Assembly: GCA_022494885.1 (NCBI GenBank)
Contig: JAGVSM010000217.1
Coordinates: 310,001 to 374,000, forward strand
DNA from: Micrasema longulum
Taxonomy: Eukaryota; Arthropoda; Insecta; Trichoptera; Brachycentridae
Direction: 5' to 3'
DNA length: 64,000 bases
The notes under the pieces were generated by a model. That model was not told the origin of the DNA, made no database searches, and saw only the letters and a list, made by a program, of their open reading frames with translations. Shown here piece after piece: positions 11,801 through 23,800 of this stretch. Position numbers and translations under genes: made by a program. The stretch's first letter is position 1. Each line of letters begins with the position of its first letter.

Positions 11801-14800
11801 GAGACTCATGTCAAAGTAGTAGAAGAATCCTGCTCCGGAAAACCCCTTCGGATACATGGAACAGATCGAGCAGCAGCATATAACCAATAATATAATTGGT
11901 CCTGCTAGTCAAATTACAGGAACATACAAACCAATGCTCATCATAATTTCAGAATTATCGATCATACCGCGCAACAATCAATAAAAATGTGTAGTCAAAT
12001 ACACATTCCTTCTAGTCTCTAAACTGTTGTAGCTAAGCATACCCTGGAGAAACTCGGTCGGGTAGAGCCAAGGATACCCGCACTCTCTCATGTAGAGATA
12101 TCTCAGAAACTTCTTTTGGATTTTCTCTATCATAAGAGAGTACTTCAGTGAATGTGATGCTTCATATCACAAATAAAGCTTCATCTTCAGGGTAACATTG
12201 GTTATAATACCTGAGGATGTGAGAGCGCTCGCATCCTTTCTAATAGCTCAATATTTTAAGGACTTGGATTTGGATTTTATGTTTTGACTGGCCTAGCAAC
12301 ATGTGGCCGAGCATTGTCATGTTGCAAAATTACTTTGTTGTGCTAGATTAGATTTTGCCCTCCACTCAGTTGCCCCGCTCTTCGAAGACGTAGGCTCGCT
12401 ACAGTGGATCTACCCAAAAAATATTAGGGACTTGGAACAAGTTCTCGCTGTTTCCCAGTAGAGCAATAAACGATCTTATCCTAGCCTTTTTACATCTGGT
12501 CGGATCATTACCAAACATCATCACCATTTCTGCTCTGCTCTGCACCGAGCAATTAATACATTTGAGCTGAGTGTTAAAGGAAAATGGCCGCAATATGAGG
12601 AGAGACACTACAAAGTAATTTTGCAGCATGACAATGCTCGGCCACATGTTGCTCGGCCAGTCAAAACATATTTGGAAACGCTCAAATGGAAAGTCTTACC
12701 CCAACCGTTGTATTTATCGGACATTGCTCCTTCTGATTACCACTCGTTTTTATCGATCTCCTGACTTCGGCCTGACTGAGCAGCACTTACATTCTTATGC
12801 AGATGCCAAAAAATTGCTTAATTCATGAATAACCTCAAAATACTAGTGGTGCTTTTGAGATGGTATTCGTACGCTGCCAGAAAGATGGGAGAAAGTAGTC
12901 GCTATCAAGTCCCTAATATGTTGCCATTGCGCCAGCAATATCCATTAAGTGACTTTAAAAAAAAGTTTTGTTGATAATTTCAACAATTTTTGATGCTTTT
13001 TTTTCACGTATTTTTTTATTGATGAGAAAAGGAAAATACATAATTTTATTATGAACAAATATTTCCATTTATTTTGCTGAAACAAAGTTGTGTAATCTTA
13101 ATGAGAAATTAAAAATACTTTTAAAAAAGAAATATTGCAGGCGCAACGATGATATATATATTTAAAAAATAATATGCCGAACAATTTAATACACAGTTTG
13201 CAGTGATGTCAGGAGCTTATCTATAAGAATAAGAATAGTTTGATAATGTTTTCAATAAAATATATATTTTAATTTTTAATGCCTAAGGAGTTTTAGGTAG
13301 TATGTTTTAATCAATAATAACTGTATAATGAATTGACTGTGTTTTAATGATTACTTATATTATCTATAATAAATTATTATTCTTATGTTTTCAACAATTC
13401 TTTTTTCAGGTTTCGATATGAATGCGAAGGAAGATCTGCAGGATCCATACCCGGAGTACATAGTACACCAGAAAACAAAACATATCCAACCATAGAAATA
13501 GTAGGCTACAGAGGTCGTGCTGTCGTGGTAGTCTCTTGCGTCACAAAAGACCCACCTTACAGGTTTGTCCTTTATCCTTACCAACAATGTTTTGAGTTTG
13601 TCCAAATTTTTGTAGACAAGAACTGGATTCAACCCCCTGAGGAGCTGTTAATATTAACATATTACAGCAGAGATGGAGACCATTTTAGAGGAGGGAATAT
13701 AGAAGTCTAGGCATCTCTAGGAATCTCATCCACATCAATAAAAGTTTCAGCTCTTTAACTTCACAAAGATCTTCAGATGGAAGAATTGAAGGAATATCGA
13801 TGTTTAAATCTAGGCAGAATGGTGAATGTTACACAGTGTGTAATGTGACCACTTGAACCAGCCAATGACAGGTCATAAGCACTGTAGATGCCTTGACTTC
13901 TATATATTCCCTTCTGTAAAATTTTCTTTTTATCCTTACTATCCAAAATGCAATCTTAATCTTTATTTTGCAAAGAAATCTAATTACTTTACTTTTCCTT
14001 CCGCAGACCACACCCCCACAACTTGGTCGGGAAGGACGGCTGTAAAAAAGGTGTCTGCACAGTAGAAATAAATTCTGACAGTATGTGTGTTTCATTTAGC
14101 AATTTAGGAATCCAATGTGTAAAAAAAAAAGATATAGAAGAAGCTCTCAGAGTTCGGGAAGAAATTCGAGTGGATCCTTATAAAAGTAAGTCCTTTTATT
14201 TTATTTACTACTTTGCAAATTTATATTGCTCTTAAGTCGATCGCTTATTCCAAGCATTGTTGTTTATTTTCATATCTATTTGCATAAAATGGCCTCATTC
14301 TGGTAAAAAAAATGAGCCATTTCCAACTAAGTAGTTAAAGTAATAAAAAATATTAAGTCCCAGAGTGGAGAACAACTCTAATACTACCGCAGAAATACGT
14401 ATATACTGTGCCTTTTAATTAACCCACGAATCAACCATTCTAATTCTTATGGCTCCATAAACAGTAAAAAATATTGCCTTTAGTTGTATTTTTATTCCAA
14501 TTACTCCATAATTATTCTCATTATAATCTGAATTTGTTTTTTTATGGTTAAAAATCATAATTTTGTCTTTATAATCACTTTAAAAATGATCATCAAGGAT
14601 ATGCTTTTTTTATCATAATCAAGGAAGAAATTGAACAAATACAAGAAAATAAAAACATGTACATGGAATTTACGTTTCTTCTTTGCTTTATTTGTGTGTA
14701 GATGTTACCGGAAATGTGTTATATTAAGAAAATGATTTTTTTAGAATATTTAATTACACACTATTCCTACAAAATATATAAAGATCCTAAGAATTTTCAT

Positions 14801-17800
14801 ATTAAAACAATGTCTAATTAGACAGTAGTAGTAGTAGGAAATATACATATAAAATCAAGAAACAAAGATACCCACATGTTTATTACAAGATAATCATTTT
14901 TTTCTTTCCTTATGCCACAAAATCATTACCGAATGGCGCTTGCTAATGTCCTCAACAAAAACATTCTCGATTTCATTGTAGTATTATCTCGGCTACGGCA
15001 AAAATGTCGTATAAAAGAATTTGGTTTTTATTACTGGGGTGGATATCTTATTACCTCAGGGCTGGTATTCTGAACACATTTACAGCGCACTATAATGCGT
15101 ATTTAGTACGTAAAAATGAGCTATACCGAGCTATAATTGCATTCGGAATACCAGCCCAGGTATCTCCACTTAACATGTCTGTTATTTACGAAGCCATTAT
15201 GGGTGGATTCCGGAACATCCCGAATGGATAAGGCATTGGGTATTTACAAATAAGCCCCTAGGTCTCCACTGACGATCGCCGTTAACCTTAATTAAAAACG
15301 TTTCCTGGTGCCAGTTAGGAAATATGTAAATTTCCTAAGAAATGTGTTTTTCCTGAGGATTTTAGAGATGATACATATATATTTCCTAGGAATTATTTAC
15401 AATGTCTTATTTTGTACATTTCCGGTAACATGTAAATAAAATGTTCATGCTGAGAAGTTCCTGATTAGCCCACATTAATATATCCCTCCTGATCCCAATA
15501 GTTTAGATAAATTTTAAGATATTTAATAGCAGAAAAATCCACTTTTTGAAATATAAACCTTGTATATTATAAACAAGGTAAATAATAAAGCAACTCCCAT
15601 ATAAAAAAAAATTTAAAAAAATGTTCTCCGTGGTTCTAATGGCTAAGACACTTGACTCATGCACGGAAGGTTTTGGGTTCGATTCTCAATGAGAACACCA
15701 AAATGTCATGTCATTTTTCTCTACCGTGGGTGTACTGTGCTGTAATACACCACTGTAATTGGGCTTTCTGGCCTGTTGTGGTGCAAAAAAAACATCTGAC
15801 GCATTAGATTGTGTTTTTGATGTATGATATTATTTATTAGTAATAAATAAAATTGTAATTTTTTCAGCTGGATTTTCCCACCGCGCGCAGCCAACTAGTA
15901 TAGATCTGAATGCAGTCCGACTTTGTTTCCAAGTCTTCCTGGAGGGAAAGGATGCGGGTCGCTTCACTCTTCCCCTGGTGCCCGTGGCGTCTGACACTAT
16001 ATTTGACAAAAAAGCTATGAGTGATCTGGTGATATGCAAGATGAGTCACTGCTCTGCACCTGTAGCTGGCGGCAGGGAAATTATTTTACTTTGTGAAAAG
16101 GTTAAAACTATTTATATTACATACATTTGGCGGCCTCCGTGGTGTAGTGGTCAAGACGCTTGACTCACACACGAATTAAAATGTGATTTTTCTCAAGCCT
16201 GAGTGTTCTGTGATGTAATTCACCACTGTAATTGGGCTTCCTGGCCTGTTGTGGTGCAGAAATAAATAAACATCAATAAAAATAAATAAACATATCAATT
16301 AAGAAGTTCAGCTATATTTAATTTTTTTTTTTTTTTTGTCAAACTAAGCCAAAAATATTTTATTTTATGTATCTCGTATATCGTATTCTATGACCTCGTT
16401 TGACATGACCAGATTAGTTTGTAAGATTGACAAACAGTTTATTTTGATTTCTGACATTTAAAAGTTGAACCCCTTACAATTAAAATTTATATCCGCTAAA
16501 TTGGCAAAAAACATGGCTACCCCGGAAACCGGAAATCTGTTGCCGGTTGCAATCATGATCCCCTATGGTTGCCACAACAACATAGCAATGCTATAATTTA
16601 CTGGCTATGGCTCACATGTGGTCAGGTAAACCTGTGACGTTGCGAAGCAGTTATCAAAACCGTTTTTGTTAATTTTTTTGTATATTTTTGATAAACTTCT
16701 CCATAAATGCTTAAATTTTTACCATGCCTAAAAAAACACTGTTTATATCTAATTTCCCGCAGCACTGAACTTCCTCATTATTGTAATCCTTTGAAGTACA
16801 AAAGAGTTGGTTGATGGAAACGAGAGTGATCAAAATGCCGTGAATTTGTCGTGCTGTTTATATCCCGTGAAACCACGAAGGCCATCTCGGAATGTTAGGA
16901 ACTTTGTCCGTGTCCAGGCGGACAAAGAATACAGTTCTATGTATGAAATGGATCCAAAACCCTGGATGACCACCTTAGCTTTCTCAGATAGACAGATGAT
17001 CATATGCAGTACTCGATGCGCCATCGGTGCAGATAAGAGTTTGATAATGAATCTGGAGAAAAATGCCTTAGCTAGGGATAGTTTGCAACCCATTGTTTTA
17101 TGTAGTTCGGTATCATGACTAAAAACTGATTAAGTCACTAGTGTGCAAAGTGCACTTTCATGTTTCTAGTGCTTATTTTATATCATCACTCATCAGGATG
17201 AAATTTCAACTAACTTACAAGTCACTTCAAAGCAATAAATCGTTTTGAAATACAAAATGACAATAAACAATATTGTTACATATTATTACACAAATTTAAA
17301 ACTTATTCTGAGAGAATAAATTTGAAGAAAAGTTGATAAAATCTGCTGTAGATTTCACACCATTTTCTGTCTAGGTGGATAAAATATTAGCTATTGAGGT
17401 CGCCTTGTTATTTATTCAACTGTTGTACTCCAATCCTGCATAGCTACGTACACCTCCATTTCTGTTCATGTTTATGTTCAGTCAATATTTAATGCTTTCA
17501 AATTATTATGACCCATAACCCATAACTTTTTATGCATTATCACGTCATTTTCCGAATGAAAGGTAGGCGCATGATTGATAGATCATTGGTTTGCAGATTT
17601 AAAAATGTTGGTTGCAAATTGCATTATTAATATTTCTGCTTTGAGCACAATACCAAATTAATACAAGCACTCACCTTATACTAAGGTTCTCCACCTTGAT
17701 GTTACAGTTTCTTCTCGCGAGCAGGTTCTATGGGATTCCGGGTTAAACAAAACACTTGATCTTGAACAGACAGTGACCCAATGGTTCTTTTTCAACTTAA

Positions 17801-20800
17801 AATCTCACTCGAGGATCCAAAATTACAATGGCTATCACTCAAATAACTTATCAGTGGTGTGGGTATACACAATTCATGCACTTGCGGTGGCAGTCAATAC
17901 CTCATTGCCCTAGAAGGAAAAAATGGTTACCCAAGCTGAGATCATAGCATTTTGATCCAAGTTCAGGCAGTTCATTTAAATTAAACATAGTAAATGTAGC
18001 ACAACCGATGAAATTATGTTTGTTTTACATGATATTTCCATTTATTTCCATAGTATATTCATAATAAATTCTGTTTAATTGATTTCAGGTTGCCAAAGAA
18101 GATATAAGTATAAGATTTTATGAAGAATCTGATGGTCAAGTTGTGTGGGAAGGATGGGGGGACTTTCAGCATGCTAATGTCCACAAGCAAGTTGCCATCG
18201 CATTCCGAGCACCACGATACAAAACATTAGATGTAGAACAACCAGTGAAGGTAATTTTGAAACAGTCATAAATTAAAACATTTAAGTTTGTAAGTGTAAA
18301 TTCTTGATGGAAGTTCATTGTAATTTATTATATAAATAAAAGACGAGTGATACTTTAATCCACAAATTTGGAATATCCAGTGACCGGTTTCATCGCTTTT
18401 TACCCTTTGTTTTTCAGAAATCATTACTTACAAAACCACACTCACGAAGGATGAGACACTAAAAATAAAATAAAATACTTAAACTCATTAAAATAGCATT
18501 ATATCAACTCATTAGTTAACCCAAAGAAAATTTGTTGATAATGATCCTTAAGATAAAAATAACTTTATTTAATTTACTTACATATAACTTTGAATTATCT
18601 ATCCTTACCTCTGTTTTGTATAAATACATTGAACTCTTTAATAAAGATACCAGTCTCGAAGATGTCGCGAAAGCGATGAAACCGGTCACTGGATATTCCA
18701 AATTTGTGGATTAAAGTATCACTCGTCTTTTATTTATATAATAAAGTTAAAAAAAAATTTTTTTTGAGTCTCCATTATAAAAATGCTTCTACACCATTTT
18801 ATTTATTTTTTTTAAAAAAAGGATCTAATGAAGAAAGATTGTAGAGTGTAAAGTAAAAGATGCACCATGTATAGTATTTTGTTCTGTAATTTTACTCACA
18901 AAAGTTGCAAACAAATTAATTTTTAAATCTCCTTCCATCCTTTTCTATCAATCATCATTTTTGTCCAAAGCATTTTGTGGGGGGTTCGTATTCAGTATAT
19001 TATAAAAAGGAGCATTGCCTTTAAACTTCTGAACGGGTTAATTTATAATCTCAGCATTTTAAAGCACATAAAATTATATATACTGAGCAACTATTTAAGA
19101 GCTAAGCAACACAGACCATTTGTTCTTCCTAAATGTGGGACAAATTTACCATTTGATGATGCCTGTGGAGAGAATAATTGGTCTGTTGAACAGCCTACCA
19201 AGAGAGGTGGATATTTCCATGCTGGGTTACCAGTTTTAGACTCTTCCTCTCTAACTATGTATCATAATGTGTATTAGTGACTCATTCGTCTCTGTTTACT
19301 ATTGTTTTAATGGACTATGTGTTGTACCTTAATCTATTGTGCATTTTTTTTTTTAAAACATGTTTTTGTAAATATCTAATCATAAATGTACATTGTAATT
19401 GGCAGTGATGATGAATTAATTAATTATATCTAAAGCTTCCCAAGCCTAAGGTCTGCAGCCCTAAGGCCTTGTAACACCTGAGGTCGGCTTGACATAAAAT
19501 TGTACACAAAGACAGCAAAATATCAAAACTAAATGAATTCATCTCTATAAAGGTTTAAAAGAGAGAAAAGCGACTAATTTTAATAAAATAAAATACAATG
19601 TGCAGTTATATACTTGATTCTCGATAAGTCATTTTATTGAATACTACTAACACACAAACGTTTGCAGTTCCTGATTTTCTAAGTTGTGCTGAATAATCTG
19701 AGCAGTAATATTTCTTTTTCAAAGCTCATAAATATTTTTTTTTACATAATAGAAAAAAATACATTCAACATAGTAAAAAAAATCTGAACTTTTAAAATTA
19801 CTCGTTCTTTGAATATACTCGTAACTAAATAAATATCAATATTATGCTAACGCGAGCATTCTTTATCCAGGTGTACATTCAACTTAGAAGACCATCGGAT
19901 GGAGCTGTCAGCGAGGCGCTGCCTTTTGAGTTGCTCCCATTGGATTCAGGTAGGACAGGGCTACTGTCACGACGTCGCAAAACAGATTTCAATCTTCTCA
20001 GTCAAATTTTGGCTTCCGATATGAACAAACGGAAACCAATTCCACAAAACTCGTTTGATTCTGAAGGTACGGTTACTAGTGTCTCTACAGACAGAAATAA
20101 TAACAGTAACCACCCTGCCACAGCTTCTTCAATGGAAACTGATAACAATTCCAATCACAATGTAACAGTTGATCTAACTACTCCTTGTGATGAAGTCAAT
20201 AAAATCGAAGATCAGATGCATTCGCAAGAAAATGGAATAGATTCTAACAATTCCAGTTCATCGGAACATCACGATAAAAATTTTAATGAACTATTGGATC
20301 AAGTGGCCGAACTCGATGAAATATATTCTGAGAATCAAACGAGGTTAAATAATATTGCTGCTCTAGGAAACTATAATTCCCAAGATATGAGTATGGATGT
20401 AGATGATTTCGACGATCGAAAAACATACAGCAGTCTTCAACTAGCATTTAAAAATCCTGTACCCATTACTGAACCTGATATATCTTACGAAGATGTTGTG
20501 ACTCATAAAGGTCCCATCATTGATTTGGCACCTCTGAAGAGAGATACTGATGAGAAACTTCCCCCTTTGCCACCAAAGCGCATTCGCAAAACTCCTTCTA
20601 TGGAAGCACTTCGCCCGCGAGCTCAAACATTGTCTGTGAGCTCCGTGGAACAAATTCTCAAACCTGGACAACCCATTCCTCTATCTCATTCTCCCTCACA
20701 GTCACAACAGCTGCTCGGCCGTCCTCAACAGATCACTGTTGCCAGATCTGCCGATTGTTTGCCAGAAAACTTACCTTCTATCCCACCCAAGAAGCGATCC

Positions 20801-23800
20801 TTCCTGTCGCGTATTTTTAACAGAAAAACTAAAGACAAATCTCCCACTCACCAGTCGGCAGATAGAAAGGCTGGAAAACCAGTAGGCAGGAGCGCCAGTA
20901 GTATTTCTGGCCAGCGGCCCTCCAAGTTTAAGCAGGATGTTTCTCACACATCCCTCAAGGGTTCTTCGGGAAATTTGTCATTAGGGACCTCTCTTCGTTA
21001 TACTGACAGTATCACTCATATTTCACTGCACGCTGACAATAATGATTCATCAGCATCCCTAAATACCAATAACCGGGCAGCATTCCCCCCAACTGACGGC
21101 GAAACTATTCTCGTAGCTGAAAATGTGTTAGCCATAGATGCGTCTGCGCTTAGGAAAATTCAAGATAACTTAGATCTAACAGATGCTGAGCATTATGCCC
21201 TGTATATGGCCTTAGCTCCTCATGCCACAGTGTCAGAGTTTGATGAATTGAGTTGTTATTACTCTCCAGTGGAAGGAGGAAAATTTCCCCTCATGGCTCC
21301 ATCCAATCAAGAATCTAAAAATTAGTCCAATTGTTTTGGTGTGTTGATATACTATATAACATGTACAATATTGTAATGTATTATTTAAATTAATTTTCTA
21401 ATGTTCTTTTTTAACCAAAATATATTATTACAATGTATTGTTCTTAACATAATTTTTAACTATTTTCTAATGACTAAGCATTTTTTTATTATTTTGTTTT
21501 ACTTAAACTACTTATATGTGTTATAGAATTGAAACGAAAAAGACAGAAAATTGGTGGAGATCCAAATGCCCATCTCCTTAGACATTTACAGGCCCCGATG
21601 CAAGATATTGCTAGTAAGTTCTTCCAACAAACATCATTCATATTTATTTTTGGGGGAGCTTGGGTGATGGCACAAGACTATAATTTTACTTTGGCTGCAT
21701 TTCTCTTGTCCGCACACTCCGTGCATCGTATGTTTCCATTCTGTGACTATCCGGTGTTACTGAATAACATCTTTGAATGTTGATCAATTATTGGAACATT
21801 AATATAATATGTATTTGCATGCGCCTTTGAAGTTTACAAAAAGAAAATGTAAAATCAATTGTATCTTTTTTTATAAATCAATTAAATTAATCTAAGTATC
21901 ATGTTTAATGAAATTAGGGAGACATTTGTTTTTCACTATCACACAGGTGCTGGTTATATTTCACAAAATTATTGAATGAAAGGTGACATTATGTTTGTAT
22001 TTATATAAATTATTTGTTTGCATTTTCCCATTTACTTATAAATTATAGAACATATCATACTCATTAGCAAGTTATTTATATGAACCTTATTAAGTTTCAA
22101 CAAAAATAAGTCTGACTCCCACTTTGTGTGAATTGCGCAATAACTTTTTATAATATGGTATTATGTATGTATAATATGTATATTATGACATGTATTTTCC
22201 AAGTACTTATTTCAAACGTTTTTAAATTATGAATTTAGGTGCTGGCAATCATTTGTATGTTTTTATACGTGAATAATTTGTTTTTATAATGTACCTATTA
22301 CTCTAGTCAAATAGAAACTAGTCATGTTACTTTTATATTATTAATATATTTAAAATATTGTTTGTGTAAATTTGAAAGTTTATCATTCTGTGTGTAAGGA
22401 TGTCGTTTGAATAAAGTGAAATTATTATTCTACTGTATAGGTACAATTAGATAAATAGCTCGTGTGAAATAAATACATGAATCTGGAATTGAATTTTTTC
22501 TTCGCTACCTATTAAAATTTTCAGAGAAAGTCTAAATCTTATTTACGATGCCATTCCAATTGAGGTATGAAATAATGAGTTATTTTTTGACATGGATGTT
22601 GCCAAAGCATGTTGTTTTTTTTTTTTGTTTTCCAGTAATTTTATGAAGTTTGCTTTTTGATATATTAATGAATGTGTTTTTATGATCTCATAAATGTTTT
22701 GCATTGTGTCAATCAAACACTTTACAGGCAGAACAGCTGTCACAAATATATTTTTTTTAATTAAGTAGAGTCAGGTGTTATGATTGATTCAAGTATATAA
22801 TGGGGACTTGAATAAGTTATTGCTGCTTTTTTGTAAAAATTAATGCTTTGTTTAAAAAAATACTTGCAACATGTGGCCGAGCGTTATCATGCTGCAAAAT
22901 TATTTTGCCATGTCTCTCATGGTATTGTGGCCATTTTCTCTTCAATGCTCAGCTCAAACACATCAATTGTAGTCGAAAGCGATCTCCCGTGGTGGTTTCG
23001 TTGGGTTTGAGAAGCTCACAATACACTACATCCAGCTGATCATTATGCAGAGATGATGATGATGTTGATAATGATGTTCGGTGATGTTCCGACAGAGCAA
23101 GGTCACCATAAGTCTCCACATGAATTCTATGTGCTTCAGCTGCAGATTTTTTTGAAAAAATCAATGCGATAAAATTCCGCGCAAATATTATTTTTTTACA
23201 TGAAATTTGACATGTTTAATGCTATGAAAAAAAATCTTGTTTGCACTTTGGCAGAATAACATTTTCTGTCATTTTAAGCCTAATGGTGAACTTCACGATG
23301 AAGTTGGCTGTAGTATTGCTTGATGTTAAAAGGCTAAGATAACACCACCTATCTGGAAACGGTGAGAACAAATTCAAGTCCCTATTAGTAAAAATGCATG
23401 CATATAATACTTGATAAGCAAGTAAATTAGAAACGTTTTTGTATTATTTATGTCTTAATAAAACTATACTTAATGAGGAAGTTCAGTGATTAAAAGAAAA
23501 AAACAATATTTGTTAATAGTCTATCAACCTAAGCCAAAAAATTTTTTTTTTAAATTTTTATTTATCATGTTATCTTCACTTTGATTTTTACAAGTTTTTA
23601 TTATTTTTATTACTCCTCTCGTGATGTCTATAGTTCTGTTTTGTGAGTTGTTCTGATTAATGGGTTGGCTTCCCGGAAACTGGAAATCTATCCCAACACT
23701 ATCATTAGTTGATTTAGATGAACTTGTGACGTCATTTAAAGTAGTTTACTTTTATTCAAATATTTTTTATTATTATTTTTCACACATTTTAGTGAAACTT

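Noticed and set aside
15004..15231. 75-codon open frame
   Set aside because: It spans a nested inverted-repeat element; its two ends are translations of the same palindrome.
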